Part shown: positions 39,230-50,217 of the stretch, piece by piece
Layout of the letters: each line of letters opens with the position of its first letter
Numbering within the stretch: the stretch's first letter is position 1
Origin: Pseudomonas viridiflava
GTDB lineage: Bacteria; Pseudomonadota; Gammaproteobacteria; Pseudomonadales; Pseudomonadaceae
DNA length: 64,000 nucleotides
Direction of reading: 5' to 3'
NCBI RefSeq assembly: GCF_900585905.1
Contig: NZ_UTVH01000053.1
Span: 211,096-275,095 of the forward strand
Translations under genes and position numbers: made by a program
The notes under the pieces: model-generated
What the model was told of the DNA's origin: nothing
What the model saw: only the letters and a program-made list of their open reading frames with translations
Databases searched by the model: none

Positions 39230-41134
39230 TCAGGTCAGCACCTCGGCAAGGTTGCCCTTGGACTCCAGCCAGCTTTTACGATCGCCTGCGCGTTTCTTCG
39301 CCAGCAGCATGTCCATCATTTCCGACGCGGCAGCGAAGTCGTCCAGGGTCAACTGCACCAGACGCCGGGTGTTGGGGTCCATTGTGGTTTCCCGCAGTTG
39401 CGGCGGATTCATTTCACCCAAGCCCTTGAAGCGGGTGACCTGTGGCTTGCCGCGTTTTTTCTCGGCCACCAGCCGGTCAAGAATGCCGTCGCGCTCGGCT
39501 TCGTCCAGGGCGTAATAAATGTCCTTGCCCAGATCGATGCGGTACAGCGGCGGCATGGCGACGTAGACGTGACCAGCATCCACCAGCGGGCGGAAATGCT
39601 GGACGAATAGCGCGCACAACAAGGTTGCGATGTGCAAACCGTCGGAGTCGGCGTCAGCCAGAATGCAGATCTTGCCGTAACGCAGCTGGCTCATGTCGGC
39701 CGCACCGGGGTCGACACCAATCGCCACGGCAATGTTGTGAACCTCCTGACTGGCCAGCACTTCGCCACCGTCGACCTCCCAGGTATTGAGGATCTTGCCG
39801 CGCAACGGCAGGATGGCCTGGAATTCCTTGTCCCGTGCCTGCTTGGCCGAGCCGCCGGCAGAATCCCCTTCGACCAGAAACAGCTCGGAACGCATCGGGT
39901 CCTGCCCTGCGCAATCGGCCAGCTTGCCCGGCAGCGCGGGGCCCTGAGTGATGCGCTTGCGCTCTACCTTCTTGCTGGCCTTGAGTCGACGCCCGGCGTT
40001 GTTGATCGCCAGTTCCGCCAGCTGCATGCCAACGTCGGCATTGGTATTGAGCCACAGGCTGAACGCATCCTTGACCACCCCGGAAACAAAGGCCGCCGCC
40101 TCGCGAGACGACAGGCGCTCCTTGGTCTGGCCAGAAAACTGCGGCTCCTGCATCTTCATCGACAGCACGAAGGCGATGCGTTCCCAGACATCTTCCGGCG
40201 CCAGCTTGACGCCCCGGGGCAGCAGGTTGCGGTATTCGCAGAATTCGCGCATGGCGTCCAGCAAACCCTGGCGCAGACCGTTGACGTGGGTGCCGCCCTG
40301 GGCGGTGGGGATCAGGTTGACGTAACTTTCCTGCACGCTGTCGCCGCCTTCAGGCAACCACAGCAGCGCCCAGTCGACCGCTTCTTTATTACCGGCGAAG
40401 ACACCACAGAACGGTTCGTCCGGCAGGCGCAGGAAATCGCTGACCGAATCCTGCAGGTACGAGCGCAGGCCGTCTTCGTAATGCCACTCGACTTTCTCGC
40501 CGCTGGCCTTGTCTTCGAAGCTGACCAGCAGACCCGGGCAGAGCACAGCCTTGGCCTTGAGCACATGCTTGAGGCGGCTGACCGAAAACTTCGGCGTGTC
40601 GAAATACTTGGGGTCCGGGGCGAAATACACACTGGTCCCGGTGTTGCGCTTGCCTACCGTGCCGATCACCGAAAGCTCGGAGGCCTTGTAGCCATCGGCG
40701 AAAGTCATTTCGTATTCATTGCCATCGCGCTTGACCCGTACCCGGACCAGGGTCGACAACGCGTTGACCACCGAGATGCCGACGCCATGCAGGCCGCCGG
40801 AGAACTGGTAATTCTTGTTGGAAAACTTGCCGCCCGCGTGCAGCTTGGTGAGGATCAGCTCGACGCCGGACACACCTTCTTCAGGGTGAATGTCCACCGG
40901 CATCCCCCGACCATCGTCGGACACCTCCAGCGAGTTGTCGGCGTGCAGAATGACCTGCACGGCCCTGGCATGCCCGGCCAGCGCTTCATCGACGCTGTTG
41001 TCGATCACTTCCTGGGCAAGGTGGTTGGGCCGCGAGGTGTCGGTGTACATGCCCGGACGCTTGCGCACCGGGTCGAGGCCCGAGAGGACTTCGATGGCGT
41101 CTGCGTTATAAGAGCTAGCGCTGGGATTGGCCAT
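39230..41134 (-). CDS. parE: DNA topoisomerase IV subunit B
   Basis: The 634-aa subunit has the GHKL ATPase domain (VIDNSVDEALAGHA, about 42-55; DDGRGMPVDIH, about 73; GGLHGVGISVVNALS, about 114-128) and the TOPRIM domain (LVEGDSAGGSAKQARDKEFQ, about 421-440; EDADSDGLH-type segment ILADADSDGLHIATLL, about 503). It powers the ParC cleavage core. The stop codon shares bases with an ATG that opens a frame into the phytase-like gene (TGATG). A REPIN precedes it. Confidence 0.96.
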   Translation of the reverse strand: MANPSASSYNADAIEVLSGLDPVRKRPGMYTDTSRPNHLAQEVIDNSVDEALAGHARAVQVILHADNSLEVSDDGRGMPVDIHPEEGVSGVELILTKLHAGGKFSNKNYQFSGGLHGVGISVVNALSTLVRVRVKRDGNEYEMTFADGYKASELSVIGTVGKRNTGTSVYFAPDPKYFDTPKFSVSRLKHVLKAKAVLCPGLLVSFEDKASGEKVEWHYEDGLRSYLQDSVSDFLRLPDEPFCGVFAGNKEAVDWALLWLPEGGDSVQESYVNLIPTAQGGTHVNGLRQGLLDAMREFCEYRNLLPRGVKLAPEDVWERIAFVLSMKMQEPQFSGQTKERLSSREAAAFVSGVVKDAFSLWLNTNADVGMQLAELAINNAGRRLKASKKVERKRITQGPALPGKLADCAGQDPMRSELFLVEGDSAGGSAKQARDKEFQAILPLRGKILNTWEVDGGEVLASQEVHNIAVAIGVDPGAADMSQLRYGKICILADADSDGLHIATLLCALFVQHFRPLVDAGHVYVAMPPLYRIDLGKDIYYALDEAERDGILDRLVAEKKRGKPQVTRFKGLGEMNPPQLRETTMDPNTRRLVQLTLDDFAAASEMMDMLLAKKRAGDRKSWLESKGNLAEVLT

Positions 41135-41190
41135 GGGGTCTCGTCATCAGAAATTCGTGGAAAAACGTGCATAAGCAGAACAGTGAATGT

Positions 41191-41257
41191 GTAGGAGCCA
41201 ACGTGTTGGCGAAGCGGTGGACCAGCTTCATCGTCTCGCCAACACGTTGGCTCCTGC
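41191..41257. repeat. REPIN (inverted REP pair)
   Basis: GTAGGAGCCAACGTGTTGGCGA and its inverted copy (TCGCCAACACGTTGGCTCCTGC) flank a short spacer. It lies in the 146-bp gap between the esterase gene and parE. Confidence 0.88.
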
Positions 41258-41280
41258 AAACCCTGAGCAGCGCCTGCATT

Positions 41281-41886
41281 TCAAGCTGATTGCTGCAAAA
41301 CATCAGGGGCAAACCCGGCAAAGCTCAACAAACCGGGCAATTGCCCGGCGAACCCCTGATAACTGTGATCGCCACCGGCCTGAATACGCAGGGCGCAGGC
41401 CCGATAAAACGCTTCGGCGCGGCGGTAATCAAGGGTCTCGTCGCCGGTTTGCAGCCACACCTGATAGCGCTGTGGATCTCGCGGCGCCGGCACTTCCAGC
41501 TCAGCCAGTGCGTGCACGTGATCGTGAGTCAGTTCCCAGGTCTGGCCGGTATAAAGGTTTTGCTGGAGGCCGACAAACCCGGTGAACAGTTGATGCGGAT
41601 TGACGGCCGGATTGATCAGCACCGCCTTGAGGTCGTGGCGCTGCGCCAGGTGAGTGGCATAGTAGCCGCCGAGCGAGCTGCCGACCAGTAAAGGTCGCCC
41701 CAGCTGCGCAATGGCTGACTCCAGCTGAACCATGGCGCGGCGCGGATGATGATGCAGTTCGGGCACTTGCAACTGATCGCTCAGACCCAGCGACTCCATC
41801 AGGGCAATCAACTGGCAGGCCTTCTTCGACAACGCCGAACTGTTCAGGCCATGAATGTACAACAGAGTAGGCTTTCCGGGGTTCAC
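41281..41886 (-). CDS. YqiA/YcfP-type alpha/beta-hydrolase
   Basis: The 201-aa esterase starts at GTG 41886 (MNPGKPTLLYIHGLNSS) behind a GGAGGGG ribosome-binding site. The oxyanion-hole segment is YIHGLNSSALSKKA (about 9-22), the nucleophile elbow is LVGSSLGGYYATHLA (about 67-81), and AVLINPAVNP follows. E. coli YqiA sits between cpdA and parE, and here too it lies between these genes, which supports the call. The physiological substrate is unknown. parE lies downstream beyond the REPIN. Confidence 0.88.
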   Translation of the reverse strand: MNPGKPTLLYIHGLNSSALSKKACQLIALMESLGLSDQLQVPELHHHPRRAMVQLESAIAQLGRPLLVGSSLGGYYATHLAQRHDLKAVLINPAVNPHQLFTGFVGLQQNLYTGQTWELTHDHVHALAELEVPAPRDPQRYQVWLQTGDETLDYRRAEAFYRACALRIQAGGDHSYQGFAGQLPGLLSFAGFAPDVLQQSA

Positions 41887-41979
41887 GCTGTCCCCTCCAG
41901 GAGCACAAAGCGGTGCAAAGCCGCCGAGTTTACAGGGACTGGCACTGAAAGACTCGCCTGGAATGTTTCAGCGCAATGA

Positions 41980-42789
41980 TCAGTAACCCTTGCCGCCGTA
42001 GTCCACTTCAAAGCTGAACACGGCCACCCGCGATACGCCGGTGTCCAGCTGACCGTCGTCATGCAGGCGCAACCAGCGATAGCCGGGCGCGGTGCTGTCA
42101 ACCGTGAAGTCGACGCTGCCCGGCGCAAACTGGATGCAGGTCGAAGGCGAAGCCAGCAGGCGAATGGCGCCGCGCATCTGGTCGTATTCCTGATGCACGT
42201 GGCCCCACAGCACCGCCCGCACCTGCGGGAAGCGCTCCAGCACCGCGAACAGGGCATCCGGGTTGCGCAAGCCAATCGGCTCCATCCAGGCGCAGCCGAT
42301 GGGCACCGGGTTGTGGTGCAGGCAGACCAGATGATGCCGCTCGGGCGCTTCGCTCAAGGCCTGGGCGAGCAGCTGCAGCTGCTGGTCCTGCAGATAACCG
42401 GGCACCGAACCCGGCACCGAGGAGTCCAGCAGCGTGACGCGCCAGTTGCCGATATCGATCACCGGCTCAAGCAGGTCAGTCTGCTGCGCCGCCTGGCGCA
42501 TCTCCATGGCCTCGTCGTGATTGCCGGGAAACCAGCGCTTAGGCGCGGCAATCTGCCCACTCACTTGAGCGAATGCCTGGTAGGACTCGACGCTGCCGTC
42601 CTGGGAAACATCGCCGCTGGCAATCACCAGATCTACCTGCGCCTGCTCGGCGAGCACCCGTTCGACCACCTTTTGCAGGCTGTCGCGGGTATTCATGCCC
42701 AGCAGCGTGCCCTGCGCCTCGCCGAACAGGTGACTGTCGGACAACTGGACCAGCAGAACTGAATGATTGACACCGGCGGCATCGGACAA
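41980..42789 (-). CDS. cpdA: 3',5'-cyclic-AMP phosphodiesterase CpdA
   Basis: The 269-aa class III metallophosphodiesterase hydrolyses cAMP and so limits Vfr/CRP signalling. All metal-binding motifs are present: LSDSHLF (about 16), SGDVSQDGS (about 57), FPGNHDE (about 90), CLHHNPVP (about 157) and WGHVHQEYD (about 195). It starts at TTG 42789 with a GGGAG ribosome-binding site. A plausible promoter, TTGCTG-18-CATAAT (42818-42847, minus strand), lies just upstream. Confidence 0.93.
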   Translation of the reverse strand: MSDAAGVNHSVLLVQLSDSHLFGEAQGTLLGMNTRDSLQKVVERVLAEQAQVDLVIASGDVSQDGSVESYQAFAQVSGQIAAPKRWFPGNHDEAMEMRQAAQQTDLLEPVIDIGNWRVTLLDSSVPGSVPGYLQDQQLQLLAQALSEAPERHHLVCLHHNPVPIGCAWMEPIGLRNPDALFAVLERFPQVRAVLWGHVHQEYDQMRGAIRLLASPSTCIQFAPGSVDFTVDSTAPGYRWLRLHDDGQLDTGVSRVAVFSFEVDYGGKGY

Positions 42790-42905
42790 GGGCCATCTCC
42801 CTGAACAGAGTCCGGGGATTATGCTGGCAAGCTGGCGAGCTCAGCAATCCGCGAATGAGCGGCAGGTCTCAGTTGGGAAGGATCAATACCAACACGCGCA
42901 GGCAA

Positions 42906-43358
42906 TCACCGCACCGCTTCAAACTCATGCCCGCACGCCAGGCAATGGCTCAGCCACTCGCCTAGAAACACGTTCAGCTGGGCCTTTTCGTCCGGCTGGT
43001 GCATGTGTTCGTTGGGGTAAGGGTAGATGCCACGGAAGCGTCGCGCATGTTCGGCACCGATGACTTCGGCCATGCGCGCGTCGTGGTAGACCTGCACTTC
43101 CAGGCTGGGCACCGGCAGCCACGGTAGGCTGTGTTCCTGGCGCACTTGCAGGGTGGTGGTGTAGGGGCAGTCGAGCAGCACTTCCACCGCCAGCACGCCC
43201 AGCATCTGATCACCCTGAGTCACGGCGATCCGACGCGAGCGCTGCTGGTTGCGCATATCGGGGAGCAGCCGCATCAAGCGCGCGTAGTTGGCCTCGCACG
43301 CGGCTTGCAGCCCGGCGAGGTCAACACGGTAGCGCTCGCGCAATCGATTCACGACCAT
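42906..43358 (-). CDS. DUF1249 family protein
   Basis: The 150-aa protein starts MVVNRLRERYRVDLAGLQAA at ATG 43358, 10 bp inside the nudF 3' end. It has the DUF1249 layout, with conserved YARLMRLLPDM (about 26-36), SLEVQVYHDARMAEV (about 85-99) and YPNEHMHQPDEK (about 115-126), and a Cys-x-x-x-His near the end (CLACGHEFE). This family sits beside nudF and cpdA in E. coli too (yqiB). The function is unknown. It is probably translated by coupling from nudF. Confidence 0.85.
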   Translation of the reverse strand: MVVNRLRERYRVDLAGLQAACEANYARLMRLLPDMRNQQRSRRIAVTQGDQMLGVLAVEVLLDCPYTTTLQVRQEHSLPWLPVPSLEVQVYHDARMAEVIGAEHARRFRGIYPYPNEHMHQPDEKAQLNVFLGEWLSHCLACGHEFEAVR

Positions 43359-43966
43359 AATCCCCTTACTTCGCTGCGATTCAATGCCAGCCACTGCAGC
43401 GCAATGATGGTTGAAGCATTCATGATGCGACCGTCGCGCACGGCCTGCAGCGCGTCGTCGAACGACCAGATGGTCACGCGGATGTCCTCGCCTTCTGATT
43501 CCAGCCCGTGCAACCCCCCGGCGCCTTCGCTTTCACAGCGGCCCAGGTAAAGATGAACGTACTCATCGCTGCCACCCGGCGAAGGGAAGTACTTGGTTAT
43601 CGGCCACAATGCACTAAAGGCAAGGTTGGCCTCTTCCTGGGCTTCGCGGTGCGCCACTTCTTCCGGTTGCTCGTCCTTGTCGATCAGGCCGGCAACCAGC
43701 TCGATCAGCCATGGATTGGCGGTTTTCTCCACGGCGCCGACACGAAACTGCTCGATCAGCACCACTTCATCGCGCCTGGCGTCGTAGGGCAGAACGCACA
43801 CGGCATCGTGGCGCACAAACAACTCGCGACTGATTTCCTTGCCCATCCCGCCAGCAAACAGCTCATGACGCAGGAAAAACTTGTCGAGCTTGTAGAAGCC
43901 CTTGAAGCAGTTCTCGCGTCGGGTAATTTCAAATGCAGTCGGGGTTGATCGGGTCGAATCAGTCAT
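43349..43966 (-). CDS. nudF: ADP-ribose pyrophosphatase (Nudix)
   Basis: The 205-aa enzyme hydrolyses ADP-ribose to AMP and ribose 5-phosphate. The Nudix box is GLIDKDEQPEEVAHREAQEEANLA (about 100-123), with the G-x5-E-x7-RE-x2-EE core intact; the last Gly of the consensus is Asn, as in other ADP-ribose pyrophosphatases. The start ATG 43966 gives MTDSTRSTPTAFEITRREN. It leads the nudF-DUF1249 pair, with cpdA and the esterase gene downstream on the same strand. Confidence 0.92.
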   Translation of the reverse strand: MTDSTRSTPTAFEITRRENCFKGFYKLDKFFLRHELFAGGMGKEISRELFVRHDAVCVLPYDARRDEVVLIEQFRVGAVEKTANPWLIELVAGLIDKDEQPEEVAHREAQEEANLAFSALWPITKYFPSPGGSDEYVHLYLGRCESEGAGGLHGLESEGEDIRVTIWSFDDALQAVRDGRIMNASTIIALQWLALNRSEVRGLWS

Positions 43967-44216
43967 ATATTTCTCACGTCGGGCGAACACTGTCTTCGCC
44001 CCATCCTAGGGGCTGTTGGCGCTTCAATACAAGTCGGGTTGCGGTTGCGGCGCTCGCCAGGCTGCGCTGTGCGATCACGCTGAACATGCAGAATAGACAG
44101 CCGGGCGCAAAACGGACTCTAATCCGCCCGACGGCGAACCCCATGGACGCTTTGCAGTCCAAGCAGCCTGCACTCGAACAACGTACCCGTCTTCATTGCC
44201 ACCGCAAAGGATCAAC

Positions 44217-44963
44217 ATGTCGTTATTGAGGATCACTTCACTGGTTTGTCTGGCGCTTCTGCTAGGCGCGTGCCAGAGCCTGTTCCAACCCAACTATCGC
44301 GCACCGCTGCAGGTTCAGCGCGATGCCTCCGAGCTGGTCAAACCCGGCTGCACCACGGCCGAATGCCCGCTGGTCAACCTCGACACCGTGCACTTCCCGG
44401 ATGAGCCGAAGCTTGACGCCATCACCCAGAAAACCCTGCTGCAACTGACCCGCAGCGACAGCAGCGGCCCGCTGCCGACTTCGCTCAAGGAGTATCAGGA
44501 GCAATACCTGCGCAGCGCCGAAGGCCGCAACGCCAGCTACCTGCAAGCCAAGGTCCGCGAGCAGCATGACGGCATTGTCGTGGTCGAGCTGTCCAGCTAC
44601 TTGGAAAACGGCGGCGCTCACGGTGTGCCGGGGCGTGCGTTCATCAACTATTCACGCCAGCAAGAGAAAGTGCTGACCCTGGCCGACATGATCATCCCTG
44701 GCAAGGAAGGCGAGTTCTGGCAGAAAGCCGAACTGGCGCATCAGGGCTGGCTGCTGTCGACCAAGATGAATGAAGACGCCGATTTCATGCAGACCTGGCC
44801 GTTCAAGCGCACGCCGCATATCGCCCTGACCTACGGCGCGTTCATCCTCAAGTACCAGGTCGACACCATCGCGCCCTACTCCATGGGCCACATCGAGCTG
44901 AAGATTCCTTATCCGCAGCTCAATGGCATCCTCAGACCGGAACTGTTCCCCGGTCGCGGCTAA
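44217..44963 (+). CDS. RsiV/DUF3298-type lipoprotein
   Basis: The 248-aa protein starts at ATG 44217. The lipoprotein signal ends in LLLGAC (MSLLRITSLVCLALLLGAC), so the mature protein is tethered to a membrane. The C-terminal part has the DUF3298/RsiV features GAHGVPGRAFINYSR (about 138-152), LTLADMIIPG, and a hydrophobic end (IELKIPYPQLNGIL). RsiV binds lysozyme in Bacillus; a role here is not known. It is divergent from nudF, and its last 32 bp overlap the 3' end of cytX on the other strand. Confidence 0.8.
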   Translation: MSLLRITSLVCLALLLGACQSLFQPNYRAPLQVQRDASELVKPGCTTAECPLVNLDTVHFPDEPKLDAITQKTLLQLTRSDSSGPLPTSLKEYQEQYLRSAEGRNASYLQAKVREQHDGIVVVELSSYLENGGAHGVPGRAFINYSRQQEKVLTLADMIIPGKEGEFWQKAELAHQGWLLSTKMNEDADFMQTWPFKRTPHIALTYGAFILKYQVDTIAPYSMGHIELKIPYPQLNGILRPELFPGRG

Positions 44964-46224
44964 GGGTTCGACCCAACAGCCCATGCAGCACGCCGGCGAC
45001 GATCAACGCCGGCAGTGTTGCGCCGATATCCGGATACTGATTGGCCAGCAAGTGGTAGGTGCTGACCCCGCCCAGCCAGGCCAGCAAGGTCAGCCAGCGC
45101 ACGCTGACGTTCGCTCCCACGCCGCTGCGCCGACGCAACACGAAGTGATCCACCAGCACCACGCCGAACAGCGGCGCAAACACCGAACCGATCAGCAACA
45201 GAAAATTCTGGTACTGCGCCAGAGGCGCCAGGCAGGCAATCAGCGTGCAGATCAGGCCAATCGCCAAGGCCAGGTGCTCGATCTTCACACGCACCAGCAG
45301 ACCGCTGGACACCGCCGCCGAGTGAATGTCGGCGAAAGCGTTTTCTGATTCGTCGAGCAGGATCAAGAGCAGCGGAATCCCCAGCCCGGCCCCGGCCAGC
45401 GCCAACAGCAACGCATTGACTTCGCCACTGGGGGCGAACGCCAGGGTGTAGGCGACGCCCAGGCTCATCAGCCAGAAATTACCGATAAAGAACCCCAGCG
45501 CGGTGCCGCCGAAGACGTTCCTGGCGCGCTTGCCGAAGCGCGAGTAATCGGCGATCAGTGGCAGCCACGATAACGGCATGGCAATCGCGATATCGAACCC
45601 CACGGCCAACGGCAGCGAGCCGTCACCCCGATTTGCCCACAACGCTGCAAGGTCGGCCTTGGCCAGTAGATTCCAGGTCAGCCAGAGGCACGCTGCAAGC
45701 AACAGCCAGATGCCCCACTTGCGCAGGATCTGGCGCACGAATGTCAGCGGCCCGCTGACCGCCAGCAAGGTCGCCAGCGTGCCAAAGAACAAGGTCCAGA
45801 GCAGCGGGCTGGTCCACATGCTGCTTTCGCCGAACGCGCGTGTGCCCAACAGACTGGCAGCGTCGCGCATGACGATGATTTCAAACGAACCCCAGCCGAT
45901 CAGTTGCAGCAGGTTGAGCAGCGCAGGCAGCGACGCGCCCTTGCTGCCCAGGCTGAGCTTGAGCGCGGCCATGGACGACAGGCCGGTATCGCTGCCAATC
46001 ACGCCTACGGCGGCCAGCAGCAGCACGCCCACCAGCGTGCCGAGGAAAATCGCCAGCAACGACCCGGCAAGGCCCAGCCCCGGCGCCAGCAACGCACCGG
46101 TTTGCAGGACCATCAGACCAATGCCGAGGGAGAACCACAGGGAGAACAGATCGCGGCCGCCGAACACACGGTTGCCTGCGGGAACGGGGGTATCAGGGGA
46201 ATAGGTGCTGGGTTGAATGCTCAA
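44932..46224 (-). CDS. cytX: Hydroxymethylpyrimidine transporter CytX-type permease
   Basis: The 430-aa NCS1-type transporter has about 12 membrane segments (LFSLWFSLGIGLMVLQTGALL, about 27-47; LALAGAGLGIPLLLILLDESENA, about 270-292). It starts at TTG 46224; no better start is visible, so the N-terminus is the least sure part. It lies 142 bp downstream of thiC on the same strand, which supports import of the HMP thiamin precursor rather than cytosine. If co-transcribed, it shares the TPP riboswitch with thiC. Confidence 0.85.
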   Translation of the reverse strand: MSIQPSTYSPDTPVPAGNRVFGGRDLFSLWFSLGIGLMVLQTGALLAPGLGLAGSLLAIFLGTLVGVLLLAAVGVIGSDTGLSSMAALKLSLGSKGASLPALLNLLQLIGWGSFEIIVMRDAASLLGTRAFGESSMWTSPLLWTLFFGTLATLLAVSGPLTFVRQILRKWGIWLLLAACLWLTWNLLAKADLAALWANRGDGSLPLAVGFDIAIAMPLSWLPLIADYSRFGKRARNVFGGTALGFFIGNFWLMSLGVAYTLAFAPSGEVNALLLALAGAGLGIPLLLILLDESENAFADIHSAAVSSGLLVRVKIEHLALAIGLICTLIACLAPLAQYQNFLLLIGSVFAPLFGVVLVDHFVLRRRSGVGANVSVRWLTLLAWLGGVSTYHLLANQYPDIGATLPALIVAGVLHGLLGRTLSRDRGTVPV

Positions 46225-46280
46225 GGGTGTTATCTCTGAGGGATAAATGCGTCATTGAGAGTCCGGTTGTCGGGTCTGGC

Positions 46281-46338
46281 GCTTTCGCGAACAAGCTCGC
46301 TCCCACCGCGGTCGTGGGAGCCAGCTTGCTCGCGAAAG
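46281..46338. repeat. REPIN (inverted REP pair)
   Basis: GCTTTCGCGAACAAGCTCGC and GTGGGAGCCAGCTTGCTCGCG form a head-to-head pair. It lies in the thiC-cytX gap. This is the GTGGGAGC/GCGAGCAAGC variant, not the GTAGGAGC variant of most other copies here. Confidence 0.88.
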
Positions 46339-46366
46339 CGGCGGTGCAAGCACCGCCAGACTCGAA

Positions 46367-48599
<2,233 letters not shown>

Positions 48600-48628
48600 T
48601 TGTTGCAATGCCCCTCAACCTCTACACT
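48600..48628 (+). promoter_or_regulatory. Sigma70 promoter of the TolC-family gene
   Basis: TTGTTG (48600-48605) and TACACT (48623-48628) are 17 bp apart. They lie about 58 bp upstream of the chosen ATG 48686. Confidence 0.65.
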
Positions 48629-48685
48629 CGCAGGCCAGGTTTTGGCATTCGGACCGGCACACCACTCATGAACAGGAAACGCCCC

Positions 48686-50128
48686 ATGCTGCACACGCTT
48701 TCATTGGCTATTGCCGTGTCCTGTGCCTGCAGCTCGATGGTCTGGGCAGCCGAGATGCCGCTGTCCACCCGTACCGGTCTGATCAGCGTCTATCAGGAGG
48801 CCGTCGACAACAACGCCGACCTGGCGGCCGCCCGCGCCGACTATGCCGCGCGCAAGGAAGTGGTGCCCCAGGCCCGTGCCGGGCTGCTGCCCAATCTGTC
48901 GGCGGGTGCCGACATCAACGATACCCGCACCAGCATCGAACAGCCGATGAACGCCACCATCTCGCGCAGCGGCACGGTGTACCAGGCGACCTTGAGCCAG
49001 CCAATCTTTCGCGCTGACCGCTGGTTCCAGTTGCAGGCCGCCGAAGCCGTCAATGAGCAGGCCGCGCTGGAGCTGTCGGCGACCGAACAGAACCTGATCC
49101 TGCAAAGCGCGCAAAGTTATTTCAGCGTGCTGCGGGCCCAGGACAACCTGGCCGCGACCAAGGCTGAGGAAGCTGCATTCAAGCGCCAGCTGGATCAGGC
49201 CAACGAGCGTTTCAACGTCGGGCTGTCGGACAAGACCGATGTGCTGCAGGCGCAGGCCAGCTACGACACCTCGCGAGCCAACCGGATCATTGCCAAGCGT
49301 CAGGTCGATGATGCCTTTCAGGCGCTGGTGACCCTGACCAATCGGGAATACAACGCCATCGAAGGCATCGTGCATACCCTGCCGATCCTGGCGCCGATGC
49401 CCAACGACGCCAAAGCCTGGGTCGACACGGCCGCGCAACAGAATCTGAACCTGCTGGCGAGCAACTTTGCGGTGAATGCCGCCGAGGAAACCCTGCGCCA
49501 GCGCAAGGCAGGCCATGCGCCGACGCTGGATGCCGTCGCCACCTACAAGCGCGGTGACAACGACGCGCTGGGTTTCACCAACCCCAACTACACCGGGCAG
49601 AACTATGGCGGCGACGTGGAGCAGCGCAGCATTGGCGTGCAGCTCAATATCCCGATCTACAGCGGCGGCCTGACCAGCTCGCAGGTGCGCGAAGCCTATT
49701 CGCGCCTGAGCCAGAGTGAGCAGCGCCGCGAGGGGCTGCGGCGTCAGGTGGTGGAAAACACCCGCAACCTGCACCGGGCGGTCAACACCGACGTCGAACA
49801 GGTGCAGGCGCGCAAGCAGTCAATCATCTCCAACCAGAGCGCGCTGGAAGCCACCGAGATTGGCTATCAGGTGGGCACCCGCAACATCGTCGACGTGCTG
49901 GATGCCCAGCGCCAGCTGTATGCGTCGGTGCGTGATTACAACAACACGCGCTACGACTATATCCTCGACAACCTGCGCCTGAAGCAGGCCGCAGGCACGC
50001 TCAACCCCGGCGACCTGCAAGACCTGTCGCGCTACCTGAAAGCCGATTACAACCCGGACAAGGATTTCCTGCCGCCCGATCTCGCGACAGCGGCGAAGAA
50101 AAACTTCGAAAGACCGCCGCAGCGATAA
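48686..50128 (+). CDS. TolC-family outer-membrane efflux channel (OpmH-like)
   Basis: The 480-aa protein starts MLHTLSLAIAVSCACSSMVWA at ATG 48686 (AGGAA ribosome-binding site; MNRKRP six codons earlier is possible). Two outer-membrane efflux repeats cover about 25-210 and 235-425, each ending in a conserved segment (DKTDVLQAQASYDTSRA; GTRNIVDVLDAQRQLYAS). It would form the trimeric exit duct for type I secretion or RND/ABC export. From memory PAO1 carries the TolC homologue opmH in this location. No exporter genes lie beside it. Confidence 0.88.
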   Translation: MLHTLSLAIAVSCACSSMVWAAEMPLSTRTGLISVYQEAVDNNADLAAARADYAARKEVVPQARAGLLPNLSAGADINDTRTSIEQPMNATISRSGTVYQATLSQPIFRADRWFQLQAAEAVNEQAALELSATEQNLILQSAQSYFSVLRAQDNLAATKAEEAAFKRQLDQANERFNVGLSDKTDVLQAQASYDTSRANRIIAKRQVDDAFQALVTLTNREYNAIEGIVHTLPILAPMPNDAKAWVDTAAQQNLNLLASNFAVNAAEETLRQRKAGHAPTLDAVATYKRGDNDALGFTNPNYTGQNYGGDVEQRSIGVQLNIPIYSGGLTSSQVREAYSRLSQSEQRREGLRRQVVENTRNLHRAVNTDVEQVQARKQSIISNQSALEATEIGYQVGTRNIVDVLDAQRQLYASVRDYNNTRYDYILDNLRLKQAAGTLNPGDLQDLSRYLKADYNPDKDFLPPDLATAAKKNFERPPQR

Positions 50129-50217
50129 GGCCCATGCCTGCGGGCGACATCGTGGGACCACACACAAGCCAGTCTCACAAGCTGGCCTCGCAACCGGGCC
50201 CCACACAGCCCCGCGAC

